Positions 1 through 6,268 of a stretch of DNA of 6,795 nucleotides are shown in pieces. Under the pieces are notes generated by a model. It was not told the DNA's origin. It worked only from the letters and a program-made list of their open reading frames with translations, and ran no database searches. The translations under genes were made by a program, and so were the position numbers. Source of the stretch: Holosporales bacterium (GTDB lineage: Bacteria; Pseudomonadota; Alphaproteobacteria; BNTO01); assembly GCA_031290075.1 (NCBI GenBank), contig JAITOG010000048.1:1-6795 (forward strand). Direction: 5' to 3'. Every line of letters begins with the position of its first letter. Position 1 is the first letter of the stretch.

Positions 1-1220
1 CTGAAGAAAATTTTAAGAATAAGTTTAATAATAGAATAATATTTCCAATTTTTAATACTAATAATAAAGTAATAGCATTTGGGGGAAGATTAATAAAAAT
101 ATCTCAAAATGCTCCAAAATACCTTAATTCTCCAGAGACTCCAATATTTCATAAAGGAAGCAATCTTTTTAATTTAAATTTTGCCCGCACTTTTACAAAA
201 AAAACTTCGCTTATAGTTGTTGAAGGGTATATGGATGTTGTTATGATGGTGCAAAACGGTTTCCCGCAAACTGTGGCTTCCCTTGGAACTGCTTTAACAG
301 AAGATCAGATCAGCACTGCTTGGAGATATTCAGTGCATCCAATTTTATGTTTTGATGGAGATGCTGCAGGAATAATGGCATCTAGGCGTGCAGCCCTTAG
401 GACTTTGCCAATTTTGGATAGTGGGAAAACTTTGTTTTTCTGTTATTTACCTGGGGAATTGGATCCAGATGAATTTTTGCAAGAGCAAGGAAAAGACGCT
501 ATGAAAGGGCAGTTAGAAAAAGCTGTCCCCCTATCGGATGTTATTTGGAATAGTCTGCTTACAAAGTATCAAAAAACTGCCAATTCTTCGCTTCTTCCAG
601 AAGATCAAGCAGCACTAAAAAAAGAAATTTTCGATGTTACACGCTTAATAAAAAATCCAGAAATAAAAAAAGGATATGATTCGTTGCTTCTGGGCAAATT
701 TTTCTCTTTTTTGAGAAAAGATCGTTTTTTTTCAAAAAATCCTTTAAAAACTTCATTTTATTTAAAAAATTTAAAATTTAAACAAAAAAGTACTCTTCCG
801 CAAAAAATTCTTTTGGGAATCTTATTAAAAGTTCCTATATTATTATTAGAGCTTGATGAATTTCTTTTACGGATTGATTTTTCAGATAGAGAGTTTAGGG
901 AAATTAAAGATTGGTTGCTGAGCATGCATTTTTCCCAAGCTGATTTTGAGGATGATCAAACAAAGAGACAATTAGAAGTATTTTTAGAAAAAATAGGAAT
1001 GAATATGTTAAAAACTCATGCTAGTTTTTTATTTGATGAAAATGTTACAACAAATGATATCATTGCCAGATGGAGAGATATATGGCTGCAATCTATAGAA
1101 AGTGGTGCAGTAAAAGAAGATTTAACATATATGTCTGGTTTACTTAAAAAGAATTTAAATAAGGATTTGTGGGGAAAGTTAAAATTGTTATCGAATAATA
1201 AATCTAACAAAGATTTATAA
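1..1220 (+). CDS. dnaG: DNA primase DnaG, C-terminal two thirds (5' end outside window)
   Basis: DnaG makes the RNA primers for lagging-strand synthesis and works with the DnaB helicase at the replication fork. The frame is open from position 3, giving 405 residues; the zinc-binding domain and part of the RNA-polymerase-like domain lie upstream of the window. Visible hallmarks are the block PKYLNSPETPIFHKG, the TOPRIM motif EGYMDV (222-239) carrying the catalytic glutamate, the acidic motif DGDAAG (354-371), and DPDEF (462-476) for the third acidic site. TVASLGTALT between them also matches primases. The C-terminal part, from about position 560, is poorly conserved, Lys/Phe/Leu-rich and should contain the helicase-binding domain. 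By comparison with E. coli DnaG about 190 residues are missing, so the full protein would be near 600, normal for the family. The methionine at 231 is inside the TOPRIM motif and is not the start. rpoD follows after 46 bp. Confidence 0.97.
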   Translation, partial: EENFKNKFNNRIIFPIFNTNNKVIAFGGRLIKISQNAPKYLNSPETPIFHKGSNLFNLNFARTFTKKTSLIVVEGYMDVVMMVQNGFPQTVASLGTALTEDQISTAWRYSVHPILCFDGDAAGIMASRRAALRTLPILDSGKTLFFCYLPGELDPDEFLQEQGKDAMKGQLEKAVPLSDVIWNSLLTKYQKTANSSLLPEDQAALKKEIFDVTRLIKNPEIKKGYDSLLLGKFFSFLRKDRFFSKNPLKTSFYLKNLKFKQKSTLPQKILLGILLKVPILLLELDEFLLRIDFSDREFREIKDWLLSMHFSQADFEDDQTKRQLEVFLEKIGMNMLKTHASFLFDENVTTNDIIARWRDIWLQSIESGAVKEDLTYMSGLLKKNLNKDLWGKLKLLSNNKSNKDL

Positions 1221-1250
1221 TTGTATTGGTTTATTATTTTTAGTTTATTA

Positions 1251-1257
1251 AAAGGAG
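1251..1257 (+). promoter_or_regulatory. Ribosome binding site of rpoD
   Basis: AAAGGAG lies 9 nt before the ATG at 1267, a strong Shine-Dalgarno match that fixes the rpoD start. The 46-bp dnaG-rpoD gap holds no hairpin or T-run that could end transcription, so the two genes are probably read together. Confidence 0.85.
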
Positions 1258-1266
1258 TATTTTTTT

Positions 1267-3168
1267 ATGGCATCCAAAACATCTAACACAGAAGTCGAAG
1301 AAATTGATGTTGATATACCATTGGTGGAGCTTAGTAAGTCGAATCCTGCGCTTAAAAAATTGCTAGCTATTGGAAGAGAGCGCGGATATATAACTTATGA
1401 TGAGCTTCATGAGTCTCTTCCGGACGGGGATTTATCATCTGATCAAATAGAAGAATCGATGATAGTGCTTTCGGATATGGGGATTAGTATTGTTGATGGA
1501 GAAGACATTGACGAGGCCTTCGTTGATGATTTTGGAGAAATGGGAGATATCTCTAGTTTTGCACTTGATTCTCCAACTCAAGAAGAAGAGCAAGAAGAAA
1601 TTACAGAAAGGCGTGATGATCCTGTTAGGATGTATTTGCGCGAAATGGGAAGTGTTGAACTGCTATCTAGAGAAGGCGAAGTTTCCATAGCTAAGCGCAT
1701 TGAATCTGGCCGTGATCAAATGGTAGGAGGATTATGTGAAAGCCCTATTACAGCGGAGCTATTTCAAAAATGGCATTTAATGTTGGATACTAAAAATTTG
1801 TATATTAGAGACCTTATTGCAATAGATACGGGGTCTGATGAACCAGTTGCAAATCCATTGTATGATGATATTGACGATGTTGATTTAGATTCTACAAGTG
1901 GCGGTGATGAAGATCTTTTAGACATAGAGGAAGAAGCTATAAGAACCCGCGTTGCTGTTTATTTGGAAAATTATTACAAAGTATATGAAAAATTTTCAAA
2001 AATTCAGCAAGAATTTATAAAAAATCACGGGCATATGAAATGGGATGATGATTCCAAATATCAAAAAGAGAAAGAAGTAATGATGGAAGCTTTTCAAAAA
2101 ATGAGGCTTCATGAATTACGTTTGGATGAATTAATGAAACATCACAGTGAAATAATTAAAAAAGTTGTTTCTCTAGAAACGTCTTTGTTGCATAAAGCTG
2201 AGAAAGTCGGTATAAAAAGGGAAATTTTCGTTAGAAATTTTGGGCACGCAGAATATGATAAAAAGTGGCTTGAAGGAATTAAGAGTGAAAAATTGCCTGC
2301 TTGGAAAGAATTATTAAACAAATATTCTGATAATATTAATGAAATAATTGATGTTGTTGATTCTATTAGAGAGCGTACTTTATTTCCATTTAATGATTTC
2401 AGAAATTTAGTTAACCGCATGCAAAAAGGGGAAAGGGAAGCTACAAATGCGAAAAAGCAAATGATTGAGGCAAACCTTCGTTTAGTTATCTCTATTGCTA
2501 AAAAATATACAAACAGAGGGCTTCAATTCTTAGATTTAATTCAAGAGGGAAATATAGGGTTAATGAAGGCTGTTGATAAATTTGAATATAAGCGGGGATA
2601 CAAATTTTCAACGTATGCAACATGGTGGATTCGCCAGGCAATTACGCGTTCTATTGCTGATCAAGCGCGTACAATCCGTATTCCTGTGCATATGATTGAA
2701 ACAATTAGTAAGATCGTAAGAACTTCGCGCCAAATGATTCATGAAATCGGTCGCGAGCCAACGCCTGAAGAGCTTTCTGAGCGCCTTGGAATTCCGCTTG
2801 ATAAAATTCGGAAAGTTTTAAAGATAGCTAAAGAGCCAGTTAGCCTTGAGACTCCTATTGGAGATGAGGAAGACAGCCATTTAGGAGATTTTATTGAAGA
2901 TAAAAATGTTATTTTGCCTATTGAGTCAGCTATGCAGGCAAATTTGCGCGACACGACCACAAGGATTTTAGCAACTTTAACGCCGCGTGAGGAGAGGGTG
3001 CTTAGGATGCGATTTGGGATAGGAATGCAGTCTGATCATACTTTGGAAGAGGTTGGGCAGCAATTTTCGGTTACTCGTGAGCGTATTCGTCAAATTGAGG
3101 CAAAAGCACTGCGCAAGTTAAAACACCCAAGCCGCTCTAAAAAGCTTAGAAGTTTCTTAGATTCTTAA
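1267..3168 (+). CDS. rpoD: RNA polymerase primary sigma factor RpoD (sigma-70)
   Basis: This is the housekeeping sigma factor that directs RNA polymerase core to -10/-35 promoters. The 633-residue protein is full length. Residues 1-80 match region 1.1 (RGYITYDELHESLP) and 81-117 are an acidic linker. Region 1.2 is at about 117-148 (DDPVRMYLREMGSVELLSRE). Residues 150-375 are the sigma-70 non-conserved region, with an Asp-rich patch at 196-222 and charged helices. Region 2 is at about 378-480, including core-binding NLRLVISIAKKY and the promoter-melting segment FSTYATWWIRQAI at 447-459. Region 3 is at about 481-555 (GREPTPEEL, ETPIGDEEDSHLGDFIED). Region 4 is at 560-633, with the helix-turn-helix LEEVGQQFSVTRERIRQIEAK that reads the -35 element. 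It ends in the family-typical LRSFLDS. It follows dnaG, the order of the rpsU-dnaG-rpoD operon type. No clear intrinsic terminator follows the TAA. Confidence 0.98.
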   Translation: MASKTSNTEVEEIDVDIPLVELSKSNPALKKLLAIGRERGYITYDELHESLPDGDLSSDQIEESMIVLSDMGISIVDGEDIDEAFVDDFGEMGDISSFALDSPTQEEEQEEITERRDDPVRMYLREMGSVELLSREGEVSIAKRIESGRDQMVGGLCESPITAELFQKWHLMLDTKNLYIRDLIAIDTGSDEPVANPLYDDIDDVDLDSTSGGDEDLLDIEEEAIRTRVAVYLENYYKVYEKFSKIQQEFIKNHGHMKWDDDSKYQKEKEVMMEAFQKMRLHELRLDELMKHHSEIIKKVVSLETSLLHKAEKVGIKREIFVRNFGHAEYDKKWLEGIKSEKLPAWKELLNKYSDNINEIIDVVDSIRERTLFPFNDFRNLVNRMQKGEREATNAKKQMIEANLRLVISIAKKYTNRGLQFLDLIQEGNIGLMKAVDKFEYKRGYKFSTYATWWIRQAITRSIADQARTIRIPVHMIETISKIVRTSRQMIHEIGREPTPEELSERLGIPLDKIRKVLKIAKEPVSLETPIGDEEDSHLGDFIEDKNVILPIESAMQANLRDTTTRILATLTPREERVLRMRFGIGMQSDHTLEEVGQQFSVTRERIRQIEAKALRKLKHPSRSKKLRSFLDS

Positions 3169-3202
3169 TATATTAACGCGAACTATGGATTAAATAAAAT
3201 TT

Positions 3203-3229
3203 AAAAAATCTCCAAAAATAGGCTAGATT
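3203..3229 (-). terminator. Weak possible terminator of the broken small secreted gene
   Basis: On the - strand AATCT (3229-3225) can pair with AGATT (3211-3207), with an inner CC/GG pair, a 2-nt bulge and a 7-nt loop, followed by a short T-run (3206-3203). It overlaps the TAG stop of the ORF at 3223. The stem is AT-rich and weak. The position directly at the end of an ORF is the main argument. Confidence 0.25.
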
Positions 3230-3358
3230 CCTGATAAACAATTACTCCTAATATGAAGTGGCCAGAAAGCATAATCACACAAGTACGATGCCTCGCAAGA
3301 AAAATTGCTTATCCCCAATAATGAAACAAGCAACAGCATAGTTTTAAAATCTTTTCAT
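3223..3358 (-). pseudogene. Small signal-peptide protein gene, frameshifted after codon 4
   Basis: An ATG at 3358-3356 sits 7 nt after a strong AAAAGGAG. As written it reads MKRF and then stops (TAA). Removing one A from the AAAA run (plus-strand T-run 3352-3355) restores a 44-codon frame ending at TAG 3225-3223. The restored product starts MKDFKT, then a hydrophobic stretch MLLLVSLLGI, then a plausible signal-peptidase region near SNFSCEA, and a short cysteine- and aromatic-rich tail (SYLCDYAFWPLHIRSNCLSG). The in-frame ATG at 3339 would give 38 residues but lies 26 nt from the Shine-Dalgarno, too far to use it. The family is unknown. It is either a recently inactivated small exported peptide, a sequencing error in the run, or, less likely, a slippage-controlled gene. 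Confidence 0.45.
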
Positions 3359-3365
3359 TTTATAT

Positions 3366-3373
3366 CTCCTTTT
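3366..3373 (-). promoter_or_regulatory. Ribosome binding site of the broken small gene
   Basis: AAAAGGAG on the - strand, 7 nt before the ATG at 3358. Its quality equals the rpoD site, which is why I treat the frameshifted ORF downstream as a former or real gene and not as chance. Confidence 0.5.
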
Positions 3374-3592
3374 AAAAAAAATCTAACCAAGTAACCATAT
3401 TGGTATAGTAATAATGTTTCCAATTAAAAGATAGTTTGCCCCTTATAAACCACAGGATACACAGCTACGCTGATTGTAAATGGCGTCTTGGAAATGCTTC
3501 GGCTGAATTAAAAATATAATAAAAAGAAAATTAAAAACAAAATAAAGTTTAGGATGTTAACTATTCTTTAATTATATTTAAGTAATATTACA

Positions 3593-3620
3593 TTAAGACA
3601 GATTGGTATTTATTTATACT
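3593..3620 (+). promoter_or_regulatory. Possible sigma-70 promoter of the 61-residue ORF
   Basis: TTAAGA (3593-3598, four of six matches to TTGACA) and TATACT (3615-3620, five of six matches to TATAAT) are 16 bp apart. Transcription would begin near 3627, leaving a leader of roughly 30 nt before the ATG at 3659. In AT-rich DNA such matches are common, so this is tentative. Confidence 0.35.
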
Positions 3621-3646
3621 TTCAGCTTGTTTTGTTTGTAAGTATT

Positions 3647-3651
3647 AAGGG
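3647..3651 (+). promoter_or_regulatory. Ribosome binding site of the 61-residue ORF
   Basis: AAGGG, 7 nt before the ATG at 3659. It favours this ATG over the in-frame TTG at 3632, which has no such site before it. Confidence 0.5.
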
Positions 3652-3658
3652 CAAGATA

Positions 3659-3844
3659 ATGAAAATGAATTTTTGGAAAGTTTTTAGACTTGGAATTGTG
3701 GCTACTGGATTGGCTGCAATGTGTTTTATTCCGTTTGAAAATGAAATACGGGCAGCTCAAACCGAGCTATCAAAAAATCCTGTTGGATTTTCTAAATGTC
3801 GTCAACGTTACGTCAGGCCAAAAATAACCCTGTTCATTAATTGA
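3659..3844 (+). CDS. Small exported protein of unknown family (or broken 5' end of the next gene)
   Basis: 61 residues starting MKMNFWKVFR. Residues 1-10 form a positively charged n-region, about 11-25 (LGIVATGLAAMCFIP) the hydrophobic core, and a signal-peptidase site is plausible around residues 32-33 (EIRAA/QTE). The mature part would be only about 28 residues, basic, with one cysteine (SKCRQRYVRPK). I recognise no family. It is in the same frame as the 405-residue ORF that begins at 3926, with three in-frame stops between (3842, 3896 and 3902). It could therefore be the signal-peptide exon of a once longer secreted protein, now cut off by point mutations, or an independent small exported peptide. 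The start is supported by AAGGG at 3647 and a possible promoter at 3593-3620. Confidence 0.5.
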   Translation: MKMNFWKVFRLGIVATGLAAMCFIPFENEIRAAQTELSKNPVGFSKCRQRYVRPKITLFIN

Positions 3845-3858
3845 TTTTTACAATTTTG

Positions 3859-3878
3859 GGCCTCTGCGCTGCAGAGCC
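3859..3878 (+). repeat. GC-rich hairpin between two same-frame ORFs
   Basis: CTCTGC (3862-3867), loop GCT, GCAGAG (3871-3876), extended by GG/CC (3859-3860 with 3877-3878) across one bulged C. It stands out in AT-rich DNA. It begins 14 bp after the stop of the 61-residue ORF, where a terminator might be, but no T-run follows on either strand. GGCC at 3859-3862 can alternatively pair with GGCC at 3885-3888. Function unknown. Confidence 0.4.
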
Positions 3879-3925
3879 TTCAAAGGCCGAAAAGTTAAAT
3901 GTGAACACAGTTAATTAGTAAAAGC

Positions 3926-5143
3926 ATGGCTATTTTAATGGCCTACACAGGAGTAAGCTCGCTAGATAAACAGGGAAATACACTTGTAGTTAACTGGGAT
4001 AATAATGGAGGGATGGTCTTAATATCAGGTTTTTGCCCTTCGATATTTGAAGATCAGCAAGGTAACGAAACCTTTCTCAAGCGTTTTATAGACTATGAAT
4101 GGGCAATATCCCCTGAGCATGCTCCTCCGGTAATGTGTGGTCTCAATTGGATATTGGAATTACAGAGAGAAAGACGTATTTCTGAAGTTGATGAAGCTCT
4201 GTTAGCAATAAAAGCATTAAAAAGATCTAGAAGCATAGGTGAATTTTCTGCAATTTATTCTAATTTCAATCGACAACCAGTATATAAAGCAATACTAGAA
4301 GGATTGCGAAGTTATTTAGAAATTATAGTCAAATTAGTTCGAGAAGATAAAGTTTCCCGTCCTCACAAAAAATGTCCGGAAGATACGGATGATCCTGGTT
4401 GTTGTGTAACAGATAAATCAGGTTATTTTCTCACTAAAAAAGCCGTAGAACAACTTATCGCAATGGTAATAGCTCATCCAAATCTCAAAGATCCATGTGA
4501 TCCGGTTATGACAGAAATATATTACAGACTTAAATTAATATTTGGAATGATGGATGGACGCGAAATTGATGCTTATGTAGCAGCAACTCCACGAAGGCAG
4601 AAATTGCTGGCTTTTGATTTTTTAAGCAGAGAGAAAATACATGTAATTAAAGATTATCTCAACCATGCGATGCATACAGAAGTACAATTACAAGTAGCAA
4701 AGACCATATTAGGTGATGATACGAATGATACTATTATTTCTACAAAATTGCCATGCTGGAGTTGCATACGTATCCCTTCATTGTGCTCTGGGCAGTTTCA
4801 TGCCTTAAGCACAGGAATATATGATGATGAGCTTTCTGTATATCCTGCAGATATATATCCGATTGGCGAAGAACCTGTACTACGTCAGAAAAATTTAGAG
4901 TTCCCACCACCATGGCAAACAATACCAGTCTTTCTGTATAGTGGTGAAGCAGGTCGTAAAGTACGTTTAGAAGAGCAGATTCATACAATACGTTCAGAAG
5001 GAATACCGAAGAAGAAAAGAAAAGCAGCAGACTATAGAAAGATTAGTGATACAGCTGGAACAGAGCCATATCTGCTTGCTCTTGTACAAAATCTAAATCA
5101 CTTAATTGACCTTAACGAGTTGGTAAGGATTCCTCAAGAGTAG
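3926..5143 (+). CDS. 405-residue protein of unknown family with PKKKRK motif
   Basis: I do not recognise a family. The first ATG (3926) and the next (3938) both lack a Shine-Dalgarno sequence, unlike most gene starts in this window, so the annotated start may not be the original one. No signal peptide is seen at this start; one exists in the same frame upstream at 3659. The protein looks largely helical and charged (LELQRERRISEVDEALLAI at 77-95, LRSYLEIIVKLVRED at 127-141, HPNLKDPCDPVMTEIYYRL about 184-202). It has nine cysteines: C37, C71, C150, C159, C160, C191, and C277/C280/C287 in a CWSC context. Many are near Pro/Asp-rich turns, as in disulfide-bonded exported proteins. Residues 361-366 are PKKKRK (5006-5023), followed by AADYRK, identical to the core of the SV40 large-T nuclear localisation signal. 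The length of the open frame in AT-rich DNA supports a real or recently real gene. It may be an effector, but that is inference only. Confidence 0.7.
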   Translation: MAILMAYTGVSSLDKQGNTLVVNWDNNGGMVLISGFCPSIFEDQQGNETFLKRFIDYEWAISPEHAPPVMCGLNWILELQRERRISEVDEALLAIKALKRSRSIGEFSAIYSNFNRQPVYKAILEGLRSYLEIIVKLVREDKVSRPHKKCPEDTDDPGCCVTDKSGYFLTKKAVEQLIAMVIAHPNLKDPCDPVMTEIYYRLKLIFGMMDGREIDAYVAATPRRQKLLAFDFLSREKIHVIKDYLNHAMHTEVQLQVAKTILGDDTNDTIISTKLPCWSCIRIPSLCSGQFHALSTGIYDDELSVYPADIYPIGEEPVLRQKNLEFPPPWQTIPVFLYSGEAGRKVRLEEQIHTIRSEGIPKKKRKAADYRKISDTAGTEPYLLALVQNLNHLIDLNELVRIPQE

Positions 5144-5246
5144 GTAAATAATCTCAATTTTGGATAAGAAGGAAAAAGCGATGAACCTTTAAAAAATAGA
5201 AAATCCGGTTTTGTTGTTTTTTTGTCCCTAACAGAAGTTTACAAGT

Positions 5247-5283
5247 AGGGTGTACAGCCACAATATTGAGCACCCTTATTTTT
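5247..5283 (+). terminator. Possible terminator of the 405-residue ORF
   Basis: AGGGTG (5247-5252) pairs with CACCCT (5271-5276) over an 18-nt loop and is followed by TATTTTT (5277-5283). The loop is long for an intrinsic terminator and the element lies about 100 bp past the stop, so confidence is modest. Confidence 0.35.
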
Positions 5284-5334
5284 GATAGCTTCTCTCTTCC
5301 TTGTTTTCTATATAGCAAAACTAATAAAAAGTAT

Positions 5335-5374
5335 GAACAAACAAATATTTGAAAAATTTTGAACAAACATTTGA
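5335..5374. repeat. Short direct repeat GAACAAACA...ATTTGA
   Basis: GAACAAACAAATATTTGA (5335-5352) and GAACAAACATTTGA (5361-5374) are two near copies with a 26-bp period; the second lacks four bases. They could be a binding-site pair or simple local duplication. Nothing else marks them. Confidence 0.35.
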
Positions 5375-5451
5375 CCTTAGATTAAAGACTTTAGCAATTT
5401 TTGTTGCTCCTATTTTTTTGTGAGTTTATTATAGTAATTTCATTAACAGCA

Positions 5452-5511
5452 GGATCAATTCTATCCTCAAATTTATTTTCAATTGAGGATAAGCAATTGG
5501 TGCATCGATCC
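5452..5511. repeat. Large imperfect inverted repeat
   Basis: TATCCTCAA (5462-5470) and TTGAGGATA (5483-5491) are perfect 9-bp arms around a 12-nt loop. The fold extends with CAATT (5456-5460) to AATTG (5495-5499) across a small internal loop, and GGATC (5452-5456) to GATCC (5507-5511) with a bulge on the right side. No T-run follows on either strand, so it is not a normal terminator. It lies downstream of the convergent - strand gene at 5599-6210 and might stabilise its mRNA end or be an element remnant. Confidence 0.55.
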
Positions 5512-5598
5512 TATCGTCTGGCATTTTACTATATCATTATGTCAACTAGCAAGGTAATTATTTCAGTTTTTGATGTCTTCAAATTAGCAATGGATTAC

Positions 5599-6210
5599 TT
5601 ACTTTGACATCCTTTGTTCAATAATTTTAGTTAGACCTCGTCCAAATTCTTCAAATGCCTTGCTAGATTCTGAACTAACTATATTTTTTATATCAATTTT
5701 AGCATCTGACACTATTTTTGAAATTTGATCAATCAATGTCTGACTTTGACTTGAACTCATAGCAACTTCTGGCAGTAAGGAAACTATATCCATTATATCT
5801 GACAAAGAGCACTTATTGATTTGATTTCCTTCGATTTGGAACTTAATTTTTTCCCAGTGCTTATTAAATAATAGCTCAAGTGGCGCGTATAAGGCGTCTA
5901 AACTAAATCCACCATTCTCTCTAATATACTTTGAACAGTATGAAATTTGTTGCAGTACTTTTTCTTGTTCAACATCCCCCAATAAATCAAAACCATACAA
6001 AGTAGAAAAAGAATTCAGAAGACACGCCCTTATTTTCCATACCTCATAACCATCTTCCGATATACTCTCCTCTTCTTCTAATAGACAAGAACAACTTACG
6101 TTTTGTGTGCTCGAAAATTGTTCACAGCACTGAGACAATTCAGAACTTGCTTTACAATACGTACAACAAAATTCTGCTACCACCAACAGGCTAAAGAATT
6201 TTTTATTCAT
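5599..6210 (-). CDS. Cysteine-rich secreted protein, 203 residues, unknown family
   Basis: The start is the ATG at 6210-6208, because GGGGAG lies 8 nt before it; the in-frame TTG at 6216 is only 2 nt from that site and cannot use it. MNKKFF is a basic n-region, SLLVVAEFCCTYC the hydrophobic core, with likely cleavage after CKA (residue 21), so the protein should be exported. No clean lipobox is present. The mature part has seven cysteines (28, 29, 40, 42, 63, 92, 134), including the pattern CC...CSC, then an acidic run (LEEEESISED, 44-53), which suggests disulfide bonding outside the cytoplasm. The C-terminal 80 residues are Ser-rich and helical (MSSSQSQTLIDQISKIVSDAK), ending in a possible amphipathic helix. 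I recognise no domain. The gene is convergent with the 405-residue ORF and has an unusual leader with a small ORF and hairpin. Confidence 0.8.
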   Translation of the reverse strand: MNKKFFSLLVVAEFCCTYCKASSELSQCCEQFSSTQNVSCSCLLEEEESISEDGYEVWKIRACLLNSFSTLYGFDLLGDVEQEKVLQQISYCSKYIRENGGFSLDALYAPLELLFNKHWEKIKFQIEGNQINKCSLSDIMDIVSLLPEVAMSSSQSQTLIDQISKIVSDAKIDIKNIVSSESSKAFEEFGRGLTKIIEQRMSK

Positions 6211-6218
6211 AATCAATA

Positions 6219-6243
6219 CTCCCCTTCTGGCTGATTTCAGCCA
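6219..6243 (-). promoter_or_regulatory. Leader hairpin abutting the Shine-Dalgarno of the 203-residue gene
   Basis: On the - strand TGGCTG (6243-6238), loop AAAT, CAGCCA (6233-6228) form a 6-bp stem that runs straight into GAAGGGGAG (6227-6219), the ribosome binding site for the ATG at 6210. The stop codon of the small upstream ORF lies inside the stem. The arrangement could control ribosome access or protect the mRNA; function is inferred from position only. Confidence 0.5.
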
Positions 6244-6260
6244 AAAGCAACATTATCCAT
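6237..6260 (-). CDS. Possible 7-codon leader peptide (MDNVAFG)
   Basis: ATG GAT AAT GTT GCT TTT GGC TGA, preceded at 8 nt by AAAAGGAG (6276-6269), as good as the rpoD site. It ends 26 nt before the ATG of the 203-residue secreted protein, in another frame, and its stop lies in the hairpin at 6228-6243. A ribosome finishing here would open that hairpin, so the small ORF could couple or tune translation of the main gene. It has no run of one amino acid like classical attenuators. It could also be the relic of an older start. Confidence 0.4.
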   Translation of the reverse strand: MDNVAFG

Positions 6261-6268
6261 ACAACATT

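Larger units (their letters stand above)
3169..3592. other. Long intergenic region after rpoD
   Basis: AT-rich and mostly non-coding. The rpoD stop sits in the palindrome TTAATATATTAA (3165-3176), which has no GC stem and is not a terminator. The only gene-like content is the broken - strand signal-peptide ORF at 3223-3358. From 3374 to 3592 I see no supported gene on either strand. A TATAAT at 3515-3520 has no -35 at proper spacing (TTGGAA at 3488 is 21 bp away). No tRNA-like cloverleaf was seen. Confidence 0.6.
5144..5598. other. Non-coding gap between convergent genes
   Basis: No supported gene. It contains a possible terminator (5247-5283), a short direct repeat (5335-5374) and a large imperfect inverted repeat (5452-5511). 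Open frames at 5154-5366 (-) and 5401-5607 (+) start only at TTG, lack Shine-Dalgarno sequences and show no family features, so I do not call them. Confidence 0.55.

Noticed and set aside
1016..1210. 64-codon open frame on the - strand
   Set aside because: Antisense to the 3' part of dnaG, which is clearly coding; no ribosome binding site.
1490..1690. 66-codon open frame on the + strand
   Set aside because: Out-of-frame shadow inside rpoD.
2142..2420. 92-codon open frame on the - strand
   Set aside because: Antisense to the rpoD non-conserved region; no own signals.
2739..2960. 73-codon open frame on the - strand
   Set aside because: Antisense to rpoD region 3.
3432..3480. Faint similarity on the - strand between VAVYPVVYK here and VAVHPTCKL near 5240-5265
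   Set aside because: Only about a dozen scattered matching bases; too weak to call a repeat.
3515..3520. Perfect TATAAT on the + strand
   Set aside because: No -35 at a workable distance and about 135 bp from the next start; TATACT at 3615 fits better.
4740..4988. 82-codon open frame on the - strand
   Set aside because: Antisense to the 405-residue ORF, low-complexity His/Leu-rich, no ribosome binding site.
5154..5366. 70-codon open frame on the - strand (VLNIVAVHPTCKLLLG)
   Set aside because: TTG start, only a weak AAGG upstream, no recognised family, and the frame runs through the possible terminator hairpin. It could be a remnant but I cannot support a gene.
5401..5607. 68-codon open frame on the + strand
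   Set aside because: TTG start with no ribosome binding site, spans the large inverted repeat, and its end overlaps the convergent secreted-protein gene.
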